Assembly (NCBI GenBank): GCA_900548745.1
Contig: URLQ01000004.1
Span: 1 to 48,140, forward strand
Length of the DNA: 48,140 nucleotides
Direction of reading: 5' to 3'
DNA from: an uncultured Prevotella sp.
GTDB taxonomy: Bacteria; Bacteroidota; Bacteroidia; Bacteroidales; Bacteroidaceae
This document shows, in pieces, positions 22,536 through 31,575 of the stretch. The notes under the pieces are model-generated. The model did not search any database. It saw only the letters and a list, made by a program, of their open reading frames with translations, and had not been told where the DNA came from. A program made the translations under genes and the position numbers. Positions within the stretch are counted from its first letter, which is position 1. Each line of letters starts with the position of its first letter.

Positions 22536-23816
22536 TCAATATTTCATAAACTCTTGCATAAATTCCTGCAGACGAAGCAGTCCATAGCTTCCTGCCACGC
22601 AACTCTGCTCGTCATACTCTCTCACCTTGTCGGCTTCTATTCCCCTGTGATAGATGACGAACGGCACCGGCTCCTTCACATGGGTGCGTATCTCTACAGG
22701 TGTAGGATGGTCGGGCATTATGGCAATACACACCGGTTCGTCCCATGTTTTCAGTTCGTTGTATACCGGTTCCACTATACGACGGTCAAGGTTCTCTATT
22801 GTCTTTAGCTTCAATGCGAGGTCTCCGTCATGTCCGGCTTCATCACTCGCCTCCACATGCAGGAAGACAAAGTCGTCTGTACGCAAAGCATCTATTGCAG
22901 CCTGTGCCTTCCCTTCATAATTTGTGTCGGCAAGTCCGGTTGCTCCTTCCACCTTAATGACTCTCAGTCCTGCGTAATGACCTATTCCGCGAATAAGGTC
23001 AACGGCAGAGATAACGGCTCCGCTCTTTACCTGAGGATACATCTCACTGATGGTCTGCATCGACGGACGATAGCCGCCTCCCCATGGCCATATAGAATCT
23101 GCCATGTCTATACCTTTTTCTGAGCGTTCTTTGTTAAAGGGATGATTTACAAGCAGTTGTTGTGACTTTACTATCAAGTCATTCAACAAGTCGGCTGTCT
23201 CCTGCGGCGACATTCTCCTTTGCTGCTTTCCTTCCGCATCGGTAAACATCTGTCCTTCTGCATCATCCTGGAAGGAATATCCTTCCTCTGGCTTCACCAT
23301 CAGCTCAGCCCACTTTTCTCCTGGATGGTCATGTGGCGGTGCGCACTCTATATGCTTGTTTCCACCTTTTATTATAAGTAGATGCCTGTACTGTATACCT
23401 GTGATAAAACGCACGCTGTCGCTTCCGAGCTTATCATCAAGATACTTTATAAGGACATCCCCCTGCTGTGTGGTAAGATGTCCGCCATGATGATTCTTTA
23501 TCATTCCATCCTGCAGACAGATGATATTGCAACGCAAGGCGAAATCTCCCGGCTGCAGCTCATAGCCGATACTTGCAGCCTCAAGAGGTCCGCGACCTTC
23601 ATACACCTTGTTTTGGTCATAACCAAGGATAGAGCTGTTTGCCACCTCGCTGCCCGGATGGAATCCGTCGGGCACGGTGATTAGTCTGCCACATCTGCCT
23701 TTCTTGGCAATCATATCCATATATGGCGTATCGGCATACTGCAACAGCGTCTTCCCACCGAGTCTATCCACCCCATGGTCTGCCATGCCATCTCCTAATA
23801 TTATCAGATGTTTCAT
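22536..23816 (-). CDS. ApgM-family alkaline-phosphatase-fold protein, probable homoserine kinase
   Basis: A 426-residue member of the archaeal-type 2,3-bisphosphoglycerate-independent phosphoglycerate mutase family (alkaline phosphatase superfamily). Metal and nucleophile motifs are visible: LIILGDGMAD at the N-terminus, PGSEVANSSILGYD (about residues 53-66) with the phosphorylated Ser, GRGPLEAAS, then VHVEASDEAGHDGD and IAIMPDHPTP near the C-terminal half. The gene sits between thrA (33 bp) and thrC (13 bp), exactly where thrB is expected, and no GHMP-type homoserine kinase is in the operon. The likely job is therefore to phosphorylate homoserine. I recall genetic evidence for such a role in Bacteroides. 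A true mutase activity cannot be excluded. Confidence 0.85.
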   Translation of the reverse strand: MKHLIILGDGMADHGVDRLGGKTLLQYADTPYMDMIAKKGRCGRLITVPDGFHPGSEVANSSILGYDQNKVYEGRGPLEAASIGYELQPGDFALRCNIICLQDGMIKNHHGGHLTTQQGDVLIKYLDDKLGSDSVRFITGIQYRHLLIIKGGNKHIECAPPHDHPGEKWAELMVKPEEGYSFQDDAEGQMFTDAEGKQQRRMSPQETADLLNDLIVKSQQLLVNHPFNKERSEKGIDMADSIWPWGGGYRPSMQTISEMYPQVKSGAVISAVDLIRGIGHYAGLRVIKVEGATGLADTNYEGKAQAAIDALRTDDFVFLHVEASDEAGHDGDLALKLKTIENLDRRIVEPVYNELKTWDEPVCIAIMPDHPTPVEIRTHVKEPVPFVIYHRGIEADKVREYDEQSCVAGSYGLLRLQEFMQEFMKY

Positions 23817-23849
23817 ATTCGTGGGTTTCTCATATTTATATTTAGTGAT

Positions 23850-26279
23850 TTAGATATTGGCTATCGACATTATATTAGCAAATACTCCGGCTGCCGTAAC
23901 TCCCGCACCGGCTCCATAGCCTTGGATGAGCATAGGATATTCGCGGTAGCGCTCCGTTGTGAGCAATACAATGTTATTCGAGCCTTCGAGCATATAGAAC
24001 GGATGATGCTGGTCTACGGCTTCAAGAGAAACCTTGGTCTTGCCGTGGTCCATCTTCGCCACAAAACGCCAGCGTTTGTTTTCTGCTTCAAGCACCTTAC
24101 GTTTCTCTTCAAATCCGGCATCGAGGGAAGGCAGGTTCTTCCAGAAGTCTTCTTCTGTACCCTCGAAAAATTCATTCGGTATGAACAAATGCTTCTCCAC
24201 ATCTGCCTGCTCCACCTTGTAGCCTGCCTCACGTGTCAGGATAACGAGCTTTCTCATTACATCCTTTCCGCTCAGGTCGATACGTGGATCCGGCTCACTA
24301 TAACCTTGCTCCTTTGCCCGTCTTACGGTTTCCGAGAATGGCACGTCAGCAGAAATCTCATTGAAGATGAAGTTCAGCGTACCACTCAGCACGGCTTCTA
24401 TCTTCAGTATCTTATCGCCGGAGTTTCTCAGGTCCTTTATCGTGCCTATGATTGGCAAGCCAGCTCCTACGTTTGTCTCGAAAAGGAATTTCACTCCACG
24501 CCTCAAGGCGGTCTCCTTTAGCTTTATATAGCTGTCATAATCTCCCGATGCCGCAATCTTGTTGGCAGCGACAACAGACACATTATGCTCGAGCAAGTCC
24601 TGATACATCTCTGCGACTTCCTTGCTCGCCGTACAGTCCACGAATACGCTGTTGAAGATGTTCATGCCTATAATCTCCTGCTTCAGCTTTTCGCAAGAGC
24701 TTGGCTCTGATTCTGCAAGCAGCGTCCTGTAGTTGTCGAGATCTATTCCGTCTCTGTTGAATATGGCATTATGACTTGATGCCACTCCTACCACATTCAG
24801 CTTTAGCCGCTGTGTCTTGGTGAGCTCGTCATATTGTGTCTTTATCTGTTCTATTAGATTTCCTCCTACGGTTCCAATACCACAGACAAACAGGTTCAGC
24901 ACCTTATATTCACTCAGGAAGAATGAGTCATGAAGCACATTCAATGCCTTGCGCAAGTATTTCGTATGCACCACAAACGAGATGTTGGTCTCTGAAGCTC
25001 CCTGTGCACAGGCGATGACGCTGATGCCGCTTCGTCCCAACGTGCCGAAGAGCTTTCCGGCAATGCCCGGCGTGTGCTTCATGTTCTCGCCGACGATGGC
25101 TATTGTGGCAAGTCCACTCTCGGCATGCATAGGGAACATGGCACCTGTCTTTATCTCCTTGGCGAATTCTCTGTTGAGCACCTCCACAGCCTCATCAGCA
25201 TCTACATCCCTCACACCTATTGACGTGGAGTTCTCTGATGACGCCTGCGACACCATAAACACAGATATCCCGTTGTCGGCAAGTGCCGTGAAGATTCTTC
25301 TGTTCACACCAATCACACCCACCATCGAGAGTCCGGTAACGGTAATCAGCGTCGTTCCCTTGATGCTCGATATTCCCTTGATAGGCTTGGTGTCGTTCTC
25401 CACATGGCTTTTTATCGTCGTTCCTGCATTTTCCGGATTAAATGTGTTCTTTACCTTGATAGGTATGTTCTTTACACATACCGGATATATTGTTGGCGGA
25501 TAAACCACCTTGGCACCGAAGTTGCACAGTTCCATCGCCTCTACATAGCTCAACTCGTTTATGGTGTAAGCCGACGGGATCACCTTCGGGTCTGCCGTCA
25601 TAAAGCCGTCTACGTCGGTCCATATCTCAAGTGCGTCAGCGTCAAGGGCTGCCGCAATGATTGATGCGGTATAGTCGCTGCCTCCTCTGCCGAGATTCGT
25701 TATCTCGCCGGAGTCACGGTCGGTACTGATAAAGCCCGGCACCACAGCCGTCTTTGTCTGGTTCCTGAATGTCTCCTTCACGAGTTGTACCGTAAGTTCA
25801 CTATCCAGAATGTTCTTTCCGTGCTTGTGCAGCGTCTTTATGAAGTCTCTTGAATTGTACCTTTGCGCACCATCAATAAGGGTTGCTACGATATGACTGC
25901 TCAGCCTTTCTCCGTAGCTCACGATGGCAGCCTGTATCTTCTCACTCAAGTCGCGAATAAGGTAAACGCCATAATATATAGAACGCAGCTCCTCGAAAAG
26001 ATTATCGATGACTCTTGTCAGACTGCTCCGCTTCTCGCTGTCGTCAATGATGGTGTCTATCATATCATGATGTCGTTTTACCATTGCCTCAAACTCCATC
26101 CTGTATGCCTTATCACCTCTTGCCGCCAGCCTTGAAGTTGCAATCAGTTTATCCGTAATCCCGCCAAGGGCACTTACAACAACTATCAGCTGCTCGCCCT
26201 GACTCTCTACTATCTTCTTTAAACTCATTATGCTCTCTACCGAGCCGACTGAGGTTCCACCAAACTTTAGTACTTTCAT
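23850..26279 (-). CDS. thrA: Bifunctional aspartate kinase / homoserine dehydrogenase
   Basis: Catalyses the first and third steps from aspartate to homoserine. At 809 residues it has the ThrA/MetL length (about 810-820). The aspartokinase domain starts MKVLKFGGTSVGSVES and contains GRGGSDYTASIIAAALDADALEIWTDVDG around residues 200-230. ACT regulatory repeats follow (about 310-460, with VTVTGLSMVGVIGV and SVIACAQGASETNISFVV). The homoserine dehydrogenase part has the NAD(P) site LFVCGIGTVGGNLIEQI (about 465-481) and the dehydrogenase core GAGLPIIGTIKDLRNSGDKI, then LSGTLNFIF. It heads the threonine operon with its own promoter (26388-26418) and a leader of about 100 nt. The ACT repeats make feedback control by threonine plausible. 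Confidence 0.97.
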   Translation of the reverse strand: MKVLKFGGTSVGSVESIMSLKKIVESQGEQLIVVVSALGGITDKLIATSRLAARGDKAYRMEFEAMVKRHHDMIDTIIDDSEKRSSLTRVIDNLFEELRSIYYGVYLIRDLSEKIQAAIVSYGERLSSHIVATLIDGAQRYNSRDFIKTLHKHGKNILDSELTVQLVKETFRNQTKTAVVPGFISTDRDSGEITNLGRGGSDYTASIIAAALDADALEIWTDVDGFMTADPKVIPSAYTINELSYVEAMELCNFGAKVVYPPTIYPVCVKNIPIKVKNTFNPENAGTTIKSHVENDTKPIKGISSIKGTTLITVTGLSMVGVIGVNRRIFTALADNGISVFMVSQASSENSTSIGVRDVDADEAVEVLNREFAKEIKTGAMFPMHAESGLATIAIVGENMKHTPGIAGKLFGTLGRSGISVIACAQGASETNISFVVHTKYLRKALNVLHDSFFLSEYKVLNLFVCGIGTVGGNLIEQIKTQYDELTKTQRLKLNVVGVASSHNAIFNRDGIDLDNYRTLLAESEPSSCEKLKQEIIGMNIFNSVFVDCTASKEVAEMYQDLLEHNVSVVAANKIAASGDYDSYIKLKETALRRGVKFLFETNVGAGLPIIGTIKDLRNSGDKILKIEAVLSGTLNFIFNEISADVPFSETVRRAKEQGYSEPDPRIDLSGKDVMRKLVILTREAGYKVEQADVEKHLFIPNEFFEGTEEDFWKNLPSLDAGFEEKRKVLEAENKRWRFVAKMDHGKTKVSLEAVDQHHPFYMLEGSNNIVLLTTERYREYPMLIQGYGAGAGVTAAGVFANIMSIANI

Positions 26280-26320
26280 ATATAATCTAATTACGGTTGT
26301 CTTATATTAAAGATGTATAC

Positions 26321-26377
26321 CTATATATTTATATGTAATATAACACTACTTTTTATCGCAAGGTAATATTTTTGCAT
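26321..26377 (-). other. Possible leader ORF upstream of thrA (18 codons)
   Basis: Within the predicted thrA leader the minus strand reads ATG at 26377 to TAG at 26321, giving MQKYYLAIKSSVILHINI. It contains four ATA isoleucine codons, and threonine-operon leader peptides elsewhere carry Thr and Ile codons. Against a real attenuator: no Thr codon is present, the region is very AT-rich so ATA codons are expected by chance, and no GC-rich terminator stem follows. Apart from this ORF and the two divergent promoters I see nothing in 26280-26656. Confidence 0.25.
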
Positions 26378-26387
26378 TTACGAATTG

Positions 26388-26418
26388 CAAAATTAATATA
26401 TTTTGTTCACCCACACAA
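26388..26418 (-). promoter_or_regulatory. Promoter of the thrA operon
   Basis: On the minus strand TTG (26418-26416), 20 bp, TAATTTTG (26395-26388), a full Bacteroidota consensus. Transcription should begin near 26382, which leaves a leader of about 100 nt before thrA. Confidence 0.75.
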
Positions 26419-26556
26419 TACTTTTTATAACAAATAGACAACTTACACTCATTATTCATAATAAATTGTGATATTTATCTTGCATTATTATTCATTTATG
26501 CAGATGCGAAAGATTAAAATATAGTGAACATATATCGCTGTTACCTCTTCATTGTC

Positions 26557-26587
26557 TTGCAACATTCAAAAAAGTATTGTAACTTTG
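26557..26587 (+). promoter_or_regulatory. Promoter of ridA-queC
   Basis: TTG (26557-26559), 20 bp, TAACTTTG (26580-26587) is a full consensus match. The predicted start of transcription is near 26593, giving a leader of about 64 nt before the ridA ATG at 26657. Confidence 0.77.
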
Positions 26588-26656
26588 TGCTCGAAAAGGT
26601 CCATTCGGAAGAAATGACCGTAATATTATTAAATCATTTATTTTAAAACTAAGATT

Positions 26657-27031
26657 ATGAAAGCAATTAAGACAGAAAAAGCTCCTGCTGCAATTGGTCC
26701 TTACAGCCAGGCTATCGAAGTGAACGGATTTGTATTTGCATCTGGACAGATTCCTATCAATCCTGCTACAGGTGAATTCGTTGAGGGCGGCATCAAGGAA
26801 CAGACAAGACAGGCTCTCAATAATGCAAGAGAGATTATGCGCGCAGCTGGTCTCGACCTTAACAACGTTATCAAGACTTCTGTTATGCTCGCCGACATCA
26901 AGTATTTCGGAGAGATGAACGAGGTTTATGCTGAGTTCTTCAACGAGCCATACCCTGCACGCTCTGCATTCGCAGTCAAAGACCTGCCAAAGGGTGCACT
27001 CGTGGAAGTTGAATGCATCGCAGCTAAATAA
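26657..27031 (+). CDS. ridA: RidA family reactive-intermediate deaminase
   Basis: A small cytoplasmic enzyme (YjgF/YER057c/UK114 family, trimeric) that hydrolyses reactive enamine/imine intermediates such as 2-aminoacrylate and 2-aminocrotonate, by-products of PLP enzymes including threonine dehydratase. The 124 residues match the family. The landmarks are AIGPYSQAIEVNGFVFASGQ, FFNEPYPARSAFAVKDLPKGALVEVE and the conserved Arg in PARSAF that orients the substrate carboxylate. It stands divergent to the threonine operon, which fits its job of cleaning up intermediates from threonine metabolism, and is followed by queC after 15 bp. Confidence 0.95.
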   Translation: MKAIKTEKAPAAIGPYSQAIEVNGFVFASGQIPINPATGEFVEGGIKEQTRQALNNAREIMRAAGLDLNNVIKTSVMLADIKYFGEMNEVYAEFFNEPYPARSAFAVKDLPKGALVEVECIAAK

Positions 27032-27046
27032 ATATAAACATTATAA

Positions 27047-27700
27047 ATGAAAGATTCTATCATCATCGTTAGCGGCGGCATGGACAGCGTGACGCTGCTA
27101 TACGATTATAAAGACAGAATAGCTCTCGGAATCTCCTTCGACTATGGCAGCAACCATAATGCGAAAGAGATTCCTTTTGCTAAACTGCATTGTGAACGTC
27201 TCGGAATAAAGCATGTCACCATCCCCCTTGATTTCATGCACCAATACTTTAAAAGCAGTCTACTCGAAGGAGCTGATGCCATTCCTGAAGGACATTATCA
27301 GGACGAGAACATGAAGTCTACCGTCGTACCGTTCCGCAACGGCATCATGCTTGCCATAGCTGCCGGAATGGCTGAAAGCTATGGTCTAAGCCACGTCATG
27401 ATAGCCAACCACGGCGGCGACCATGCCATCTATCCCGACTGCCGACCGGAGTTCATATCTGCCATGAGCAATGCCACAGAAGCTGGCTCTTATAACGGCG
27501 TGACGGTTCTTGCACCTTACACCAACATCACAAAAGGCGACATTGCACGACGAGGAAAGGAACTCGGAATAGACTACAACGAAACATGGTCTTGCTATAA
27601 AGGCGGCGAAAAACATTGCGGAAAATGCGGCACCTGCGTTGAACGCAAAGAGGCTCTGCACTATGCCGGCATAGAAGACACTACTGAATACGAAGAATAA
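27047..27700 (+). CDS. queC: 7-cyano-7-deazaguanine (preQ0) synthase
   Basis: ATP-dependent conversion of 7-carboxy-7-deazaguanine to preQ0 in queuosine biosynthesis. At 217 residues it has the family length. The PP-loop is IIVSGGMDSVTLLYDY at the N-terminus. The C-terminal zinc site is built from the four cysteines in CYKGGEKHCGKCGTC, and EGHYQDENMKSTVVPFRNGI is the usual substrate-binding stretch. The other queuosine genes (queD, queE, queF) are not in the window. It is probably co-transcribed with ridA. Downstream, 27711-27736 holds a weak AATCCGT...ACGGATT stem. Confidence 0.96.
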   Translation: MKDSIIIVSGGMDSVTLLYDYKDRIALGISFDYGSNHNAKEIPFAKLHCERLGIKHVTIPLDFMHQYFKSSLLEGADAIPEGHYQDENMKSTVVPFRNGIMLAIAAGMAESYGLSHVMIANHGGDHAIYPDCRPEFISAMSNATEAGSYNGVTVLAPYTNITKGDIARRGKELGIDYNETWSCYKGGEKHCGKCGTCVERKEALHYAGIEDTTEYEE

Positions 27701-27749
27701 ATTCCAATACAATCCGTACTCCGCAAAGCACGGATTCTGAAGCAGACAA

Positions 27750-27779
27750 ACCGGTCCTCCCCACAAGGAGAGGGTCGGT
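27750..27779. repeat. Imperfect palindrome downstream of queC
   Basis: A GC-rich imperfect inverted repeat centred on the ACAA loop (left part ACCGGTCCTCCCC, right part GGAGAGGGTCGGT) stands out from the AT-rich gap of 27701-27848. It could be a terminator stem for ridA-queC without a T-run, or a copy of an interspersed palindromic repeat; comparison with the rest of the genome would decide. Confidence 0.4.
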
Positions 27780-27848
27780 AATATTAACATATCCTACCTC
27801 CCAATCTTACTCTGACATTTTTCTGCGGCAATAATTCCGGGAAAACTG

Positions 27849-27878
27849 TTGCTCATTCTGTTTTTTATCGTACCTTTG
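27849..27878 (+). promoter_or_regulatory. Promoter of the CHU_C protein-uvrA unit
   Basis: TTG (27849-27851), 19 bp, TACCTTTG (27871-27878). The predicted transcription start near 27884 precedes the candidate start codons at 27915, 27933 and 27939 and excludes the longer frame beginning at 27849. Confidence 0.75.
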
Positions 27879-27938
27879 TATATTATTATTGATGTTGACA
27901 GGCATGTCCATGACATGCGGATAAAACAATTTATGGAA

Positions 27939-28670
27939 ATGACAATATACAGGAAAATATTAGCTCTGTCGATGCTCATAGCAACGACATTTGCACAGGC
28001 GGACGTCAACGACGAAGTTCCGACGATAAGTCCTACTGCCACCTACACCGATATCAACGGAGAAGAGACCGAGTCAAACGAGATGTCGGGGCAGGCTCCT
28101 CTCGTGGGCAGATTCAAGGCTAACCCAAGCAACGTGGAAGGCTACACCGCCACGTATGAATGGAGATTCACCAAAGAAGGAGAGACAAGCCCATACCTCA
28201 CACGCTATGAGGAAGAAACTGAGTATACCTTCAACATGGCTGGAAGTCACAGCATAGTGGTATACGCCACATTCACAAAAGGGGACGATGTCATACAGTA
28301 CGGACAGGAGTATTGGGACGAGACGGGACCTATGAGAGTGACCATCAGCGAGAGCAAGTTGGAGATGCCTAATGCCTTCTCGCCAAACGGCGACGGCATC
28401 AACGACATATATAAGGCTAAGGACGGCTACCAGTCGATAGTGGAGTTTCATGCCTATATCTTCAACCGCTGGGGACAGAAGCTTTTCGAATGGACTAACC
28501 CTGCCGACGGCTGGGACGGAAAATACAAAGGAAAGGATGTGGCACAGGGCGTTTACTTCGTGCTCGTGGAAGCAAAGGGTGCCGACGGCAAGACATACAA
28601 GATAAAGCGCGACGTGAACCTGCTGAGAGGATTCACGGAGTCTACAACCAATGGGGGAACCACCGAATGA
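27939..28670 (+). CDS. Secreted protein with gliding-motility-type C-terminal domain (T9SS type B sorting)
   Basis: A protein of about 243 residues. It has a signal peptide (MTIYRKILALSMLIATTFAQA), then a PKD-like or immunoglobulin-like region (AQADVNDEV onward, with YEWRFTKEGETSPYL). A C-terminal CHU_C/TIGR04131 domain follows: MPNAFSPNGDGINDIYKAKD, FHAYIFNRWGQKLFEW, DGWDGKYKGKDVAQGVYFVL. That domain directs export through the type IX secretion system. No enzyme domain is visible. In-frame ATGs at 27915 and 27933 are possible alternative starts. The stop codon overlaps the uvrA start (ATGA), so the two are translationally coupled. Cell-surface or secreted location is an inference from the sorting domain. 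Confidence 0.85.
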   Translation: MTIYRKILALSMLIATTFAQADVNDEVPTISPTATYTDINGEETESNEMSGQAPLVGRFKANPSNVEGYTATYEWRFTKEGETSPYLTRYEEETEYTFNMAGSHSIVVYATFTKGDDVIQYGQEYWDETGPMRVTISESKLEMPNAFSPNGDGINDIYKAKDGYQSIVEFHAYIFNRWGQKLFEWTNPADGWDGKYKGKDVAQGVYFVLVEAKGADGKTYKIKRDVNLLRGFTESTTNGGTTE

Positions 28671-31501
28671 AAAGAGAAGACGAGAAGATAAACGTATGGG
28701 GTGCAAGAGTGCACAACCTGAAGAATATAGATGTGGAAATACCGCGAGGCAGCCTTACTGTAATAACAGGACTTAGCGGATCTGGAAAATCATCGCTTGC
28801 CTTCGACACTATATTTGCTGAAGGACAACGACGCTACATAGAGACGTTCTCTGCCTATGCCCGAAACTTCCTCGGTGGACTGGAGCGCCCCGATGTGGAC
28901 AAGATTACTGGTCTCAGCCCCGTGATAAGCATCGAACAGAAGACAACAAACAAGAACCCACGCTCTACGGTGGGTACCACAACAGAGATTTACGACTTCC
29001 TCCGTCTGCTGTATGCCCGTGCCGGCACAGCATATAGCTACGTCACCGGCGAGAAGATGGTGAAATATACCGAGGAGGAGGTGATAAACATGATACTCAC
29101 AGCATATTCCGGCAAGCGTATCTTTATCCTCGCCCCACTGGTGAGAAACCGAAAAGGTCACTACCGCGAGCTTTTCGAGAATATGCGCAAGAAAGGCTAC
29201 CTCTATGTCCGCGTGGACGAAGAGATAAAGGAGATTGCGAGTGGCATGAAGCTTGACCGATACAAAAACCACAACATCGAGGTGGTGATAGACAAGCTGC
29301 AGGTACGCGACAAGGATGACGAACGTCTGCGCAAAAGCGTGGAGACGGCTATGCGACAGGGTGACGGACTGATGATGATTATGGACAAAGACTCCGGCGA
29401 GGCAAAATACTATAGCAAGCGTCTTATGTGTCCTACATCCGGTATAGCATACGGAGATCCCGCGCCAAACAAGTTCTCGTTCAACTCTCCAGAAGGTGCA
29501 TGCCCCCGCTGTAAGGGTCTGGGAGTGGTTAATCTGGTGGACCAAAGCAAGATAATACCCGACGACAGTCTCTCGATATACGAAGGAGGCATCGTGCCGT
29601 TGGGCAAATACAAGAACCAGATGATTTTCTGGCAGGTCGGAGCCCTGCTTGAAGAAAATGAGCTCTCGCTGAAGACTCCCATAAAAGACCTTCCCGAAGA
29701 TGTGCTCAGCGACATCCTCTATGGCAGGATTGAGAAGGTGAAGATTCGCAAAGAGGTGGTACATACCTCAAGCGACTATTTCGTGGAATATGACGGACTG
29801 GTAAAATATATCCAGCAGGCTATAGAAGATGAGAGCAACAAGGAGGCACAGAAATGGGCTGAGCAGTTTCTTACCGAATGTAAATGTCCCGAATGTCACG
29901 GTGGACGACTGAACAAAGAATCTCTCTCATACAAGGTATGGAATAAGAATATATCTGAAGTGGCTGACCTCGACATTAAAGACCTCGACCAATGGCTGAC
30001 TGATGCTGAGGCGCATCTCGACAGCAAGAACAAGCGCATTGCCGAAGAAATACTGAAGGAGATTCGCTCAAGGATTCATTTCATCCTTGACGTTGGACTC
30101 GACTACCTGTCGCTGAACCGTCAGTCTGTATCGCTGTCCGGAGGAGAAAGCCAACGTATACGACTTGCCACACAGATTGGCTCGCAACTCGTCAACGTGC
30201 TGTATATCCTCGACGAACCAAGTATCGGACTGCACCAGCGCGACAATGAGAAACTGATAAAGTCATTGAAAGACCTGCGCGACATGGGCAATACCGTTAT
30301 CGTCGTGGAGCACGACCGTGACATGATGCTCAACGCTGACTATATCGTGGATATCGGTCCGGGAGCAGGTCGAAAGGGCGGAAAGGTTGTGTTCCAAGGA
30401 ACTCCTAAGCAGATGCTGAAGCAAGACACGGTGACGAGCGAATATCTCAACGGCAGACGTGAGATACAACTGCCCGACCACCGCAGGGTGGGCAACGGCA
30501 AGAGCCTCTGCATACACGGAGCAAGTGGCAACAACCTGAAGGATGTTGATGTGGAGTTTCCACTCGGAAAGCTCATCGTAGTAACTGGAGTCAGCGGCAG
30601 CGGAAAGTCAACACTCGTAAACGAAACACTGCAACCAATACTCAGCAAGCACTTCTACCGCTCACTGAAGGAACCGATGCCATACGAAAGCATCGAGGGA
30701 ATAGAGAATATAGACAAGGTGGTCAACGTGGACCAGTCGCCAATAGGCAGAACGCCACGCTCCAACCCTGCCACATACACAGGTGTGTTCAGCGACATCC
30801 GTTCGCTGTTCGTCAACCTGCCAGAAGCAAAGATTAGAGGCTACAAACCGGGGCGCTTCTCCTTCAATGTCAAGGGAGGACGCTGCGAGGCTTGCGGCGG
30901 CAATGGCTACAAGACGATAGAGATGAACTTCCTGCCAGACGTGATGGTGCCTTGCGAGGTGTGCCACGGCAAACGCTACAACAGGGAGACCCTTGAGGTG
31001 CGATATAAAGGCAAGAGCATTGCCGATGTGCTCGACATGACGGTAAACCAGGCTGTGGAGTTCTTCGAAAACGTGCCCGACATACTGCGCAAGATAAAGA
31101 CCATACAGGATGTGGGCTTAGGCTACATAAAGCTCGGACAGCCGTCTACGACATTGAGCGGCGGAGAATGCCAGCGTATGAAACTCGCCACGGAGCTGAG
31201 CAAGCGCGATACGGGCAAGACGATGTTTATCCTTGACGAACCGACGACGGGTCTACATTTCGAAGACATAAGAATACTGATGTCCGTGTTGCAGAAACTC
31301 GTTGATCGCGGCAATACCGTGGTTATCATAGAACACAACCTTGACGTGATAAAGCTTGCTGACTACATCATAGACATGGGACCTGAAGGAGGACGAGGTG
31401 GCGGACAAGTGATGGCTGTCGGAACGCCGGAGGAAGTGGCGGAAAGCGGAAAAGGTTTCACCTCACGGTTTATCAAAGAAGAACTGGAACGAGTCAGATA
31501 A
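28667..31501 (+). CDS. uvrA: Excinuclease ABC subunit A
   Basis: Damage-recognition ATPase of nucleotide excision repair, loading UvrB on lesions. The 944 residues match the family (about 940). Two ABC modules are visible: Walker A GLSGSGKSSLAF (about residues 35-46) and GVSGSGKSTLVN (about 645), signature motifs LSLNRQSVSLSGGESQRIRL and STTLSGGECQRMKL, and Walker B LYILDEPSIGLH and MFILDEPTTGLHF. Zinc-binding cysteines are present in CPRCKGLG, CKCPECHGG, CEACGGNGY and CEVCHGKRY. The start overlaps the preceding secreted-protein gene by 4 bp. A strong bidirectional hairpin follows. Confidence 0.98.
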   Translation: MKREDEKINVWGARVHNLKNIDVEIPRGSLTVITGLSGSGKSSLAFDTIFAEGQRRYIETFSAYARNFLGGLERPDVDKITGLSPVISIEQKTTNKNPRSTVGTTTEIYDFLRLLYARAGTAYSYVTGEKMVKYTEEEVINMILTAYSGKRIFILAPLVRNRKGHYRELFENMRKKGYLYVRVDEEIKEIASGMKLDRYKNHNIEVVIDKLQVRDKDDERLRKSVETAMRQGDGLMMIMDKDSGEAKYYSKRLMCPTSGIAYGDPAPNKFSFNSPEGACPRCKGLGVVNLVDQSKIIPDDSLSIYEGGIVPLGKYKNQMIFWQVGALLEENELSLKTPIKDLPEDVLSDILYGRIEKVKIRKEVVHTSSDYFVEYDGLVKYIQQAIEDESNKEAQKWAEQFLTECKCPECHGGRLNKESLSYKVWNKNISEVADLDIKDLDQWLTDAEAHLDSKNKRIAEEILKEIRSRIHFILDVGLDYLSLNRQSVSLSGGESQRIRLATQIGSQLVNVLYILDEPSIGLHQRDNEKLIKSLKDLRDMGNTVIVVEHDRDMMLNADYIVDIGPGAGRKGGKVVFQGTPKQMLKQDTVTSEYLNGRREIQLPDHRRVGNGKSLCIHGASGNNLKDVDVEFPLGKLIVVTGVSGSGKSTLVNETLQPILSKHFYRSLKEPMPYESIEGIENIDKVVNVDQSPIGRTPRSNPATYTGVFSDIRSLFVNLPEAKIRGYKPGRFSFNVKGGRCEACGGNGYKTIEMNFLPDVMVPCEVCHGKRYNRETLEVRYKGKSIADVLDMTVNQAVEFFENVPDILRKIKTIQDVGLGYIKLGQPSTTLSGGECQRMKLATELSKRDTGKTMFILDEPTTGLHFEDIRILMSVLQKLVDRGNTVVIIEHNLDVIKLADYIIDMGPEGGRGGGQVMAVGTPEEVAESGKGFTSRFIKEELERVR

Positions 31502-31575
31502 GCCTCTACTCCACGGAGCTTTATCTAAAAGAACAGTAAAAGAAAACTCATCAACATCCTTACTGTCCTCTTACG

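Noticed and set aside
28790..29764. 324-codon minus-strand open frame
   Set aside because: Antisense to the first third of uvrA, which has unmistakable ABC motifs; no family resemblance and no promoter.
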